Positions 6,516 through 14,086 of a stretch of DNA of 21,290 nucleotides are shown piece by piece. A model generated the notes under the pieces. It was not told the DNA's origin and did not search any database. It worked only from the letters and a program-made list of their open reading frames with translations. Each line of letters starts with the position of its first letter. The stretch's first letter is position 1. The DNA comes from Methylomarinum sp964442675 (lineage in GTDB: Bacteria; Pseudomonadota; Gammaproteobacteria; Methylococcales; Methylomonadaceae). The translations under genes were made by a program, and so were the position numbers. The DNA is taken from NCBI GenBank assembly GCA_964442675.1, contig CAYUAE010000017.1, positions 1-21,290 on the forward strand. The letters are read 5' to 3'.

Positions 6516-7795
6516 CAGTTTTTCTCTTTTGTCACGCTGACAATCCAGACCGGGTTCTCGGCCTGCATTCGGTGCATATGTAAAATGGGTTGACTGCGAT
6601 TGGCTTGCAATTGAATAAAATGCCAGCGCCATTCCGTTTTTTTTAAGGCTTCTATCGCCGTATACATATTTTCCAGGGTCACAAAATTCATCACCAGCCG
6701 GCCACGGTCATGCAAACGCTGCATACAATACTCAATCAGATTTGCCAACTCGCCCCCGGACCCTCCAATGAACACGGCATCGGGATCAGGCCAATCGTCC
6801 AAGCCTTCAGGGGCTTTAGCCTGAATCAAGGTGTAATTATGAATATCAAAGTCGCGTGCGTTTTGTCGGGCGATATCGGTATCCAAACTGTTTTTTTCCA
6901 CCGCATAGACATGCCCGTGATGAGCGATTCTGGCTGCCTCTATACCAACCGCGCCCGATCCTGCGCCAATATCCCAGACGATACTGGTCGAATCAAGCTG
7001 CATATTGGCCAGCGACACCGCGCGAACCTCCCGCTTGGTAATCAGCCCCTTATCCGGTTTACGCTGTTTGAAATCAGCATCATCAAAGCCAAATACAGGC
7101 CGCACATCGGATACCGTTTCCCGTTGTAACAACACGACATCGTTGCCATTGAAATCAAGCTGTGCAATGTCTGCAACCGAATAACCCTGAAACAGCTTTT
7201 CACTGTCTTTTAACACATCTTCGGCAACCTGCACGGTAAATTCCTGATCCAGTCCTTCAGCCAGCAACAGCCGCGCAATTCTGGCCGGGTTATTTTCAGG
7301 ACTGGTCAGAATTGCCAGTTTGTCATAGTGAACAATATCTTGCAGCAAGGCATATAAACCATGCCGCGCATCGGCACCGACCGTCCATTCGCCTGCATCT
7401 TTGCTATGTACCGAACAAATTTTGAAGGTTTGCCACGGTATTGCAAAGCGTGCACAGGCCAGTTGAATGGTCGAAACATTAGGATAAAACCTTAAACCAT
7501 TCTGCCCCAGCTTTTTGATCAAATAGCTGCCGATGCCATGACATAAAGGATCGCCTGTCGCCAATACCACAACATTTTTGTGTTGTTGCATGGCCTGGCT
7601 GATCCAGTCAGGAACTGCGCTTAGGCTACCGGTCAAATCGCGTTGTTCGGCCTGCGCGATACTGTCTTTAAACAAGTCCAAGGTGCGAGCAGCGGCGATT
7701 ACCAGGTCAGCAGCCTGTATTCGTTCCAGTGCCTCTGGGCTTAATCCTGCCACGCCATTATCTAAAACACCGATGACAGCGCACCGTTCAGCCAT
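6515..7795 (-). CDS. cbiET: Bifunctional cobalt-precorrin-7 (C5)- / precorrin-6B (C15)-methyltransferase and decarboxylase
   Basis: This 426-residue fusion combines CbiE and CbiT (equivalent to CobL). The N-terminal half, about 1-205, is the CbiE tetrapyrrole methylase, with VIGVLDNGVAGLSPEAL at its start and VLATGDPLCHGIG at about 77-89. The C-terminal half (about 240-426) is a class I Rossmann methyltransferase, CbiT. It has the entry KREVRAVSLANM, the SAM-binding DIGAGSGAVGIEAA at about 275-288 and AVFIGGSGGEL further on. Together they methylate C5 and C15 and decarboxylate the C12 acetate side chain. The frame reaches back to 7828, but the ATG at 7793-7795 starts the family homology. It overlaps the end of cbiD by 8 bases, typical of this tightly packed operon. 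Confidence 0.88.
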   Translation of the reverse strand: MAERCAVIGVLDNGVAGLSPEALERIQAADLVIAAARTLDLFKDSIAQAEQRDLTGSLSAVPDWISQAMQQHKNVVVLATGDPLCHGIGSYLIKKLGQNGLRFYPNVSTIQLACARFAIPWQTFKICSVHSKDAGEWTVGADARHGLYALLQDIVHYDKLAILTSPENNPARIARLLLAEGLDQEFTVQVAEDVLKDSEKLFQGYSVADIAQLDFNGNDVVLLQRETVSDVRPVFGFDDADFKQRKPDKGLITKREVRAVSLANMQLDSTSIVWDIGAGSGAVGIEAARIAHHGHVYAVEKNSLDTDIARQNARDFDIHNYTLIQAKAPEGLDDWPDPDAVFIGGSGGELANLIEYCMQRLHDRGRLVMNFVTLENMYTAIEALKKTEWRWHFIQLQANRSQPILHMHRMQAENPVWIVSVTKEKN

Positions 7796-8885
7796 GATAA
7801 TCCACCAATTTCTCCCCTTCGAAATCACACATCAGAATACGGTATTGAAAAATGCCTGGATAACGCCCTTCCAGGGTTGCGACGACGCGCCGGCAAAGTT
7901 CCTGGTAGAAAGCCTCGGCCAGACCCAATGCTTCCAGTCTCTCGCCTGCAAAACGGGCTGTTTCGCCCTGCCTGATTTCATCACACACGGCCTCATCGGC
8001 ACCGGCAACAGCAGCCATTTGTGCCAACAAGTCCGTATTAACCGGGTTGCGGCGCGCATGAGTGATAATTTCACCCTGCGCAATTTTGCTTAATTTTCCC
8101 ACCATGCCACCAATGATAATCTGTTTGATGCCATGTTGCTGCGCGGCATCTAAGGCCGGCCCCAGAAAATCACCCATTTGCACAAAACAGGCCGAATCCA
8201 GATTTGGCAATTGGCGCATGGTAAATTTTTCGGTACGCCCGCCGGTGGTCAACACGACGCTCTCCTGTCCTTGATTGGCCGCCACTTCGATACCCTGCAC
8301 AACACTGGCTCTGAAAGCCGCTGTTGAATACGGATGAACAATACCGGTGGTGCCGAGAATAGAAATGCCGCCGATAATACCTAGCCGGTCATTCAAGGTT
8401 TTTTTGGCCATTTCTTCGCCGCCCGGCACCGAAATGGTGACACGCAGGGCATTGTTTTGCAGCCAGTGAGCAGCAACTTCTCGAATATTGTCGATAATAT
8501 TCCGGCGCGGTACCGGATTGATCGCAGGTCCCCCCACATCCAGTCCCAGACCGGGCATGGTAATGGTGCCGACCCCTGCCCCGCCTTCAATCTGTATTTC
8601 GCCCGCAGGCGCATCAATTGGCACGACATCGGCGGTCAAATGGGCTTTATCGGTGCAATCAGGGTCATCACCGGCATCTTTGATAACCACGGCATGCGCT
8701 GTAGCCTCCTTAACCCAGCCATCGAGCACCTGAAAAATCACGCGCTGCCCATTAGGCAGCAATGATTCGATTTGCTCAGGCACTGTGCCCTGTAATAACC
8801 CTGTCATCGCCGCCCGGGCCGCCGCCGCAGAACAGGCGCCGGTGGTAAACCCCTTGCGGGTACCTTTTTTCTTTTTACTGCGCAT
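7788..8885 (-). CDS. cbiD: Cobalt-precorrin-5B C1-methyltransferase CbiD
   Basis: This is a 365-residue protein with the CbiD hallmark RKGFTTGACSAAAARAAM near the N-terminus. It continues with GGAGVGTITMPGLGLDVGGPAINPVPR at about 100-127, GISILGTTGIVHPYS, the SVVLTTGGRTE loop and IIIGGMVGKLSKIAQGE. CbiD methylates C1 in the oxygen-independent pathway and is not related to its aerobic counterpart CobF. It is therefore, with CbiG and CbiX, the best evidence for a cobalt-early route. The ATG at 8883-8885 is chosen over a TTG one codon upstream. That ATG shares its A with the TGA of cbiC (TGATG), giving translational coupling. Confidence 0.92.
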   Translation of the reverse strand: MRSKKKKGTRKGFTTGACSAAAARAAMTGLLQGTVPEQIESLLPNGQRVIFQVLDGWVKEATAHAVVIKDAGDDPDCTDKAHLTADVVPIDAPAGEIQIEGGAGVGTITMPGLGLDVGGPAINPVPRRNIIDNIREVAAHWLQNNALRVTISVPGGEEMAKKTLNDRLGIIGGISILGTTGIVHPYSTAAFRASVVQGIEVAANQGQESVVLTTGGRTEKFTMRQLPNLDSACFVQMGDFLGPALDAAQQHGIKQIIIGGMVGKLSKIAQGEIITHARRNPVNTDLLAQMAAVAGADEAVCDEIRQGETARFAGERLEALGLAEAFYQELCRRVVATLEGRYPGIFQYRILMCDFEGEKLVDYHG

Positions 8886-9559
8886 CAACGGCCGTGTTTT
8901 TCGGCTTGCTCGGCCAGTGCCAATAAAGCGTGAATCGCAGCCACGACCAAGGTAGAGCCGCCTTTACGACCGTCTGTGACAATCCACGGTACATCATTTA
9001 ACTGGGCAGTATCGGCTTTTGACTCAGCGGCTGACACAAATCCGACCGGCATGCCGACAATCAGGGCCGGCTTGAGCTGTTGCTGCCGAATCATCCGGTT
9101 CACTTCCAGCAATGCGGTCGGCGCATTACCGACGGCAACAATACTGTTTTCCAACAATCCTTTTGCCTGCGCCTTGCGCATCGCTTGCACGGCACGCGTG
9201 GTATTTTCAGCTTTGGCGGTGGCGATAACATCATCATCGGCAATAAAATGATGAGTTTTAACGCCAAAATGGCTTAAGCGCGGCTTGGACAAGCCCACGC
9301 AAATCATTTCGACATCGGCAATGATATTAGCACCATTTTTGATAGCAGAAAGCCCTGCGGTAACGGCATCGGGATGAAACTGCGTCAAGCCATTGAATTC
9401 AAAATCTGCCGTCGCATGGATCATACGACGGACGATCTGCCATTCGGCGTCATTATAATCATGCGCACCGGCTTCCTTATCGACGATAGCAAAGGAATCA
9501 TGCTCTATTTTCTGACCGGCCTGGGTCAACTGTTCAGTGACACTGTTGCGAGTTTGCAT
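8885..9559 (-). CDS. cbiC: (Cobalt-)precorrin-8 methylmutase
   Basis: This 224-residue protein is CbiC/CobH, which moves the methyl group from C11 to C12 to form (hydrogeno/cobyrinic) acid. Characteristic stretches are RRMIHATADFEF (the region of the catalytic His in this family), IIADVEMICVGL, AVGNAPTALLEV at about 141-152 and ALIVGMPVGFVSAAESK at about 164-180. The ATG at 9557-9559 begins 9 bases after the cbiX stop. The TGA overlaps the cbiD ATG by one base. CbiC acts late in ring synthesis, after CbiET, so the gene order does not follow pathway order. The size and motifs are ordinary for the family. Confidence 0.92.
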   Translation of the reverse strand: MQTRNSVTEQLTQAGQKIEHDSFAIVDKEAGAHDYNDAEWQIVRRMIHATADFEFNGLTQFHPDAVTAGLSAIKNGANIIADVEMICVGLSKPRLSHFGVKTHHFIADDDVIATAKAENTTRAVQAMRKAQAKGLLENSIVAVGNAPTALLEVNRMIRQQQLKPALIVGMPVGFVSAAESKADTAQLNDVPWIVTDGRKGGSTLVVAAIHALLALAEQAEKHGR

Positions 9560-9568
9560 TTATCGTTC

Positions 9569-10411
9569 CTATGTGTGATCGTGTTCATGATGGTGCCCTG
9601 CACCGTGTTCCTCGGCAAATTGCCGATATTGACAGCCATCGCATTCGAGCATTTGTGGGTCAGTGTTGTCTGTTAGTTGTACTTTTTCATCCAGCATGGC
9701 ATATATTTCATCGGCAAAGCCTAAATATTGCCCTAATCCGATACGCAGCGTTGGATATTGCTGACGCAAGCTGTCGATTTGCTGATGAATCCGGTTCATC
9801 AAGGTGCCGGTGTAGAGATAATACGGTAGCACGGCAATTTGCGTCATGCCCAGCCTGACCTGACGCTGAACGGCCTGTTCCAGCCTGGGGTAGGTAATGC
9901 CGGTAAAGGCAATATCGACCAGCTCATGATCGGTTTCTTCCCATAACCAGCGTGCCAGTTTTGCCAGTTCGCCATTTGCAACCCTGTCGGAAGAGCCTCG
10001 GCCTAACACGATCACACCTGTCGTTTTCGGATCAGGCATATACAGTGAAGCCATAACCTGGCTGAGGCTTTGTTTCAGTAATTTTAACAGTGTTTCATTC
10101 GCGCCCAGATGCCGGGCCAGAATAAATTCAACCTGAGGATGACGCTGCCGCGCTTTTTGCAAATGGGCCGGCAATTCCATTTTGACATGGCCCGCCGCAT
10201 TTAAGATTAACGGGATGACGATAACACGACGAGAGCCATGTGCCGCCCTGTCAAAACCTTCGTCCAGCAAAACATCCGCGAATTCGATAAAGCAGACGTC
10301 TATGCGCCAGTCAGGATGCTGCTGTCGCCAGTTTTGGGCAAATTGTTCAATTTCCTGGTTGCCGTGCGCGTCACGGGAGCCGTGACCGACGAGTAAGATG
10401 GTGTCTTTCAA
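9569..10411 (-). CDS. cbiX: Sirohydrochlorin cobaltochelatase CbiX (long form, His-rich tail)
   Basis: This is a 280-residue class II chelatase that inserts Co2+ into sirohydrochlorin at the start of the cobalt-early corrin pathway. It has two CbiX-like halves. The first carries the catalytic pair His10 (LLVGHGSRD) and His75 (NAAGHVKMEL). The second has Arg at the first site (LGRGSSD, about 136-142) and no equivalent second His, so one active site is expected, as in other long forms. The C-terminus has Cys257-x2-Cys260 (LECDGCQYR) and a His-rich tail (HHHEHDHT). B. megaterium CbiX is known for a CxxC iron-sulfur site and a His-rich region, so this matches a known subtype. Translation must start at TTG 10409-10411: an in-frame TAA lies two codons upstream, and no earlier ATG exists. 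Confidence 0.9.
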   Translation of the reverse strand: MKDTILLVGHGSRDAHGNQEIEQFAQNWRQQHPDWRIDVCFIEFADVLLDEGFDRAAHGSRRVIVIPLILNAAGHVKMELPAHLQKARQRHPQVEFILARHLGANETLLKLLKQSLSQVMASLYMPDPKTTGVIVLGRGSSDRVANGELAKLARWLWEETDHELVDIAFTGITYPRLEQAVQRQVRLGMTQIAVLPYYLYTGTLMNRIHQQIDSLRQQYPTLRIGLGQYLGFADEIYAMLDEKVQLTDNTDPQMLECDGCQYRQFAEEHGAGHHHEHDHT

Positions 10412-10439
10412 GAGCCTTTATCCGTTTAAAAAAACGGCT

Positions 10440-10469
10440 ATTGTATCAACTTGAACAAGCCGGGTTAAA
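10440..10469 (-). promoter_or_regulatory. Candidate promoter for the cbiX-to-cbiL operon
   Basis: On the minus strand TACAAT (10440-10445) follows TTTAAC (10464-10469) at 18 bases. It lies in the only gap (73 bases) between the diguanylate cyclase gene and cbiX. A start about 7 bases further on would give a leader of roughly 20 bases, too short for a cobalamin riboswitch. The match is moderate and unsupported by other data. Confidence 0.4.
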
Positions 10470-10484
10470 TTTGTTCCTCAGGCA

Positions 10485-11684
10485 TTAAGCCTTGTCAGAC
10501 TGACAATAGCGAACCACACAATTACGCCCTTGTTTTTTAGCTTGATACAGTGCGGTATCGGCATAATGAACAACCTGGTCGATAGAAATTTCGCTTTCCG
10601 CCTTATCCATCGAATAGTATTTTGCATCCAGACAGAACAGGCCGATACTGACGGTAACCGATAACGGCGGATTTGTAATATCTAATTGCAGGCCAGCAAT
10701 CTTTTTGCGAATGCGTGTGGCAAATTGAATACCATTATCACACGAGGTATTGGTAAAAATAATGACAAATTCCTCACCACCGAAACGCACCAAAATATCA
10801 CATTCGCGAACTTCTTTCTGTAACGTATTGGCAACCGTAACCAGCACATCATCGCCTACCGCATGACCATAGGTATCGTTGATTTTTTTAAAATGATCCA
10901 GGTCAAGCAGCAATATGCACATAGGCTCATGATAACGATAGAATCGTGCCAGAATGACCGAGGCATGATTATAGAAATGGCGCCGATTGAATAATCCGGT
11001 CAAATCATCTTTTACCGAAATATTTTGATAATGCTCTTTCAGGCGTTTGACATCCTCATAAGACTGTTGCAATTTTGCGGTTCTTGCGGCGATTTCCGCA
11101 TCCATTTTCTGAAACAGGCGAAAATTACTGATCAGCTGCCCTAAAATATTCTTGTAGATTTCCAGCAACCGAATATGCCATTCGGTAAAGAAATATGGCT
11201 CGGGGTGCGAAACATTCAATACGCCGACCAACTCTAAATTACCGGCAAAAACCGGCACACTGATGATCGAGCCGGGTAATTTTTGTCCTGTCCCACCCAC
11301 TTCTTGTTTCAAGCGTTCGTCTGTTTGACTATTATGACAATGTTGCAAAGCTCTCGTTTGAGCTGCCAAACCAATCAGTCCTTCCCCGACCTTGAACTCT
11401 TGCGGCGTTGCAAAAAATTCTGCATCATCCACCGCTTCCAGATAACTCAACCCCGCAACATTAACCAATCTGTCGTTATCGACCAGCTTAAAGAAGGAAC
11501 AGCGCTCCATATCCTGATTATGTACCAGTGTACTGAGAGCTTTTTTTATCAAGACTTCTTCATCAGAGTCCAGACAACTGATTTCAGATAATTGTTTAAC
11601 GGCAGATAAAGCATCCAATAAATCAACAAAAACATTTTCCAAATGATCATGTGCTAATTTTTCGGATGCCTTATCATCTGTCAT
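10485..11684 (-). CDS. GAF-GGDEF diguanylate cyclase
   Basis: This is a 399-residue soluble signalling protein. Residues about 20-190 look like a GAF sensor domain (ERCSFFKLVDNDRLVNVAG, then GEGLIGLAAQT and SVPVFAGNLELVGVLNVSH). Residues about 190-222 are a helical, probably coiled-coil linker, and about 224-395 form the GGDEF domain. It contains DDLTGLFNRRHF, LLDLDHFKKINDTYGHAVGDDVL and the active-site GGEEF at 302-306, so it should make cyclic di-GMP from GTP. An inhibitory-site RxxD (Arg293-Asp296) lies five residues ahead of GGEEF, suggesting product feedback. No transmembrane segment is visible. The ATG follows the stop of the HDOD gene by 4 bases, so the two are co-transcribed. The GAF ligand cannot be told. 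Confidence 0.92.
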   Translation of the reverse strand: MTDDKASEKLAHDHLENVFVDLLDALSAVKQLSEISCLDSDEEVLIKKALSTLVHNQDMERCSFFKLVDNDRLVNVAGLSYLEAVDDAEFFATPQEFKVGEGLIGLAAQTRALQHCHNSQTDERLKQEVGGTGQKLPGSIISVPVFAGNLELVGVLNVSHPEPYFFTEWHIRLLEIYKNILGQLISNFRLFQKMDAEIAARTAKLQQSYEDVKRLKEHYQNISVKDDLTGLFNRRHFYNHASVILARFYRYHEPMCILLLDLDHFKKINDTYGHAVGDDVLVTVANTLQKEVRECDILVRFGGEEFVIIFTNTSCDNGIQFATRIRKKIAGLQLDITNPPLSVTVSIGLFCLDAKYYSMDKAESEISIDQVVHYADTALYQAKKQGRNCVVRYCQSDKA

Positions 11685-11688
11685 GACG

Positions 11689-12549
11689 CTACCCCGTAAT
11701 AATGGCCGCTAATTCCTGAATCTCGGCTTTCCGCATTTCGAGGTCTTGTAAAACCTCAGAAAAAGACTGCTCTGTCCATGAAAACCGGTTGAGTTCCTGG
11801 CTATATGGCGTTAAATCATCAATTTCACCCGTAAATAACCGTTGAGTTAATTTTCGCCCTAAACGCAACAAAAGCACTAACATAGCCTCTTCTGTTTCAT
11901 CGGAATCAGATGCTAAATATTTTAATGGTTTAGAATACATTTCCGGCAAATGCCAGCGACACAGTAACAAATAACCTAATTCATAATAGTTCATGCCAAA
12001 TCTCAGGTTAATGTGTTCATTAATACAATCTAAGGTTTTTTCACAGGCTGAAAAAACAGCATTCATTTCTTCCGGCCAAACAAACACAGCCGCCAAAATA
12101 CCGATCTCCGTCATCAGTGCTGTACTATAAACCCGTGTTGCCGACAAACTTTCATCTGGACTCTTTGACGCCAGTTTTTGCGCTAAAAAAGCCTGCGTCA
12201 GAATGAAATTCCAATAAAATTCCGTATCAAATTCAGGGCACGCCTTGGTATCAAATCCAATATTTAACGCAATACTCAATGCCAGACTTTTAACCAGATT
12301 AAAACCCAGCACTTGAATAATCGCAACCTTTAAATCCGTAATCGGTGTTGTACGACCAAAATAGGACGAATTGGCCAATCCCAATAAGCGTGCCACCAAA
12401 ACCGGGCAAGAAGACAAAACGGCCACGAGCTCATCGACATCAACATCCGGATTATTCACCGTATTGATGATACGAATACTGTTTTTAGAGAGTGGCGGTA
12501 AATTTTTTATCGCCATTATCAGCGATTGGCGATCGGAAGTTGTTGTCAC
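11689..12549 (-). CDS. HDOD domain signalling protein (first copy)
   Basis: This 286-residue protein has an HDOD domain from about residue 12 to 215. It has the opening IKNLPPLSKNSIRIINTVNNPDVDVDELVAVLSSCPVLVARLLGLANSSYFG. The later KVAIIQVLGFNLVKSLALSIAL is typical of the family. HDOD domains resemble HD phosphohydrolases without the full metal site and often act as partners of c-di-GMP or chemosensory pathways. This fits its position directly upstream of a diguanylate cyclase. The start is GTG at 12547-12549, supported by a good GAGAGG ribosome site five bases upstream. A later ATG (residue 12) lies at the domain edge and is less likely. It starts 9 bases after the end of ygfX. The C-terminal 70 residues are helical with no recognised domain. 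Confidence 0.85.
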   Translation of the reverse strand: MTTTSDRQSLIMAIKNLPPLSKNSIRIINTVNNPDVDVDELVAVLSSCPVLVARLLGLANSSYFGRTTPITDLKVAIIQVLGFNLVKSLALSIALNIGFDTKACPEFDTEFYWNFILTQAFLAQKLASKSPDESLSATRVYSTALMTEIGILAAVFVWPEEMNAVFSACEKTLDCINEHINLRFGMNYYELGYLLLCRWHLPEMYSKPLKYLASDSDETEEAMLVLLLRLGRKLTQRLFTGEIDDLTPYSQELNRFSWTEQSFSEVLQDLEMRKAEIQELAAIITG

Positions 12550-12558
12550 TTGTGCCTC

Positions 12559-12975
12559 TCAATGCGTAACCTTTAAAAGAACATTCAATCGTCTGAACAT
12601 ATCTTGCGTCATACTATCTCTACAGATCATCAGCCTTTTTATTTCGTGTTCAAATTGTAACGTCACAACGACAAAAAAAGGCGGAAAGCGAGTGATCGTT
12701 TTTATCAACACCGGTCTGCTGTGTTTTCCATCCAGACTAAAAAACCAACCTTTATCATCGCGAAAATATAAAAAACAGAAGCTTTTAGTATAACCCCTAA
12801 GCTGAAAAATTAAACTCATCAGGACTAAAAGAAATAGCACAGCGCTTATTTCACCGGCTAATTGCGCCTGCCAACACGCTATCCCGGCCAAAAAATGAAC
12901 ACCATACAGGGTATTTCTTAGCCCTTTTGAATGAGCTATTTTAAAAACAGCCGGGGTCGCAACAGTTTTTTTCAT
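12559..12975 (-). CDS. ygfX: YgfX family inner-membrane protein
   Basis: This is a 138-residue protein with two hydrophobic segments close together (about 26-60). A C-terminal soluble part ends in LMICRDSMTQDMFRRLNVLL, which resembles the end of E. coli YgfX (a DSM motif followed by an Arg-Leu-Leu helix). YgfX (CptA, DUF1434) was reported as a membrane toxin acting on cell-shape polymers with SdhE/CptB as partner; that toxin role is debated. As in enterobacteria the gene is divergent from ygfZ, which strengthens the call. Here, however, no sdhE lies between them: only 76 bases separate the starts. It probably heads the operon ygfX-HDOD-diguanylate cyclase. Overall similarity is low, so the call leans on the tail motif, topology and context. 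Confidence 0.72.
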   Translation of the reverse strand: MKKTVATPAVFKIAHSKGLRNTLYGVHFLAGIACWQAQLAGEISAVLFLLVLMSLIFQLRGYTKSFCFLYFRDDKGWFFSLDGKHSRPVLIKTITRFPPFFVVVTLQFEHEIKRLMICRDSMTQDMFRRLNVLLKVTH

Positions 12976-13014
12976 AACTTTCCCACAGGTTTCTCATGCC
13001 CAAAACTCTACTGA

Positions 13015-13020
13015 TATAAT
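13015..13020 (+). promoter_or_regulatory. Perfect -10 box ahead of ygfZ
   Basis: TATAAT followed by CGC lies 32 bases before the ygfZ ATG, in the divergent ygfX/ygfZ spacer. No good -35 box is seen at 16-18 bases. The same TATAATCGC string precedes the heme A synthase gene further on. Confidence 0.5.
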
Positions 13021-13051
13021 CGCCACTCCTATCATACTGAATGGTTCATCG

Positions 13052-14071
13052 ATGAATAAAGATTGGCTTGATTACTTAAAAAACCATGGGGCAAAACCGA
13101 TACAGACTGACACGGGCTTCACCCTGGATTTTCCTGATTCGAATGTTTGTAACACTGACAAAACCTGCCTTTATCCCGTGACTCATCTGGATATTATCGA
13201 AGCTAAAGGCACTGACGCCGCCACTTTTTTGCAAGGGCAACTGACCTGCGACACAAACGATATTACACCGAATCAAAGCCGTTTTGCCGCTTTTTGCAAT
13301 CCAAAAGGGCGCGTCATCAGCCCAATGTTGGTTTTACGCGCGGCCGACCAGGATAACGCCTTTTATTTACTGGTTCCCAAGACACTGACAGAAAAAGTCA
13401 TACAACGCCTGTCACTGTATATTTTACGCGCCAATGTCAGCCTGACGTTACGTTCTGATGCGTATTGCCTGACAGGATTGAGCCTCTCCGAAGCATCCAC
13501 GCTGTCAATCCCCTTACCTGACAAGCGCTTTGAAACATCTTGTCACAACACACTGAGTGTCATTCGTCTGCCCGACCATAAACCGCGTTATCTGATCATC
13601 GGCAACACACACGCCAGCATTGATTTCTGGAGCCGTTGCTCAAGTACACCCCACACCCGTGCTTCATCAGCCCTGTGGCGCTATCTTGACTTATCTGCTG
13701 GTCTCCCCTGGTTTGAAGCCGATCAATCTGAGCAGTATATTCCGCAAATGTTGAATATTGATAAATTAGATGGCATCAGCTTCAATAAAGGCTGCTATAC
13801 CGGACAAGAAATTGTGGCCCGAACCCATTATCTGGGGAAAAACAAACGTGAAATGTTTCTGGCAGAATGTAATAATCCTGCTAATCTTAAAGCTGGGCTG
13901 ACGGTACGCGACAAAAACAAGCAGGATTCAAGCGGAAAAGTTTTAACCTGGCAGGCCATAAACGACAAAGCACGCCTGCTATTAGTCATACCCAGCGAGC
14001 TTAGTCAATCAGACACATTGGTTTTAGAGGCACAGCCCTCGGAAAAACTCACTCTTATTCCATTTGAATAA
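13052..14071 (+). CDS. ygfZ: tRNA-modifying / iron-sulfur maintenance protein YgfZ
   Basis: This is a 339-residue protein of the YgfZ/GcvT (folate-binding) family. The diagnostic motif NKGCYTGQE lies at 245-253, with the essential Cys at 248. The N-terminal part has ATFLQGQLTCDTNDI and CNPKGRVISPMLVLR, also family-typical. YgfZ supports the repair or activity of certain iron-sulfur enzymes, such as the methylthiolating enzyme MiaB, in a tetrahydrofolate-dependent way. The length is near that of E. coli YgfZ. It is divergent from ygfX and followed after 15 bases by an HDOD gene on the same strand, with which it may be co-transcribed. The ATG at 13052 has only a weak ribosome site, but the homology begins close to it. 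Confidence 0.92.
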   Translation: MNKDWLDYLKNHGAKPIQTDTGFTLDFPDSNVCNTDKTCLYPVTHLDIIEAKGTDAATFLQGQLTCDTNDITPNQSRFAAFCNPKGRVISPMLVLRAADQDNAFYLLVPKTLTEKVIQRLSLYILRANVSLTLRSDAYCLTGLSLSEASTLSIPLPDKRFETSCHNTLSVIRLPDHKPRYLIIGNTHASIDFWSRCSSTPHTRASSALWRYLDLSAGLPWFEADQSEQYIPQMLNIDKLDGISFNKGCYTGQEIVARTHYLGKNKREMFLAECNNPANLKAGLTVRDKNKQDSSGKVLTWQAINDKARLLLVIPSELSQSDTLVLEAQPSEKLTLIPFE

Positions 14072-14086
14072 CGGAAAGACACAGTA

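Noticed and set aside
6710..7129. Plus-strand open frame of 139 codons opposite cbiET
   Set aside because: It lies wholly antisense to a clear CbiT domain, with low-complexity shadow composition and no family likeness.
8886..8888. TTG start one codon upstream of the cbiD ATG
   Set aside because: The ATG at 8883-8885 forms the TGATG coupling with cbiC, so the TTG is not needed.
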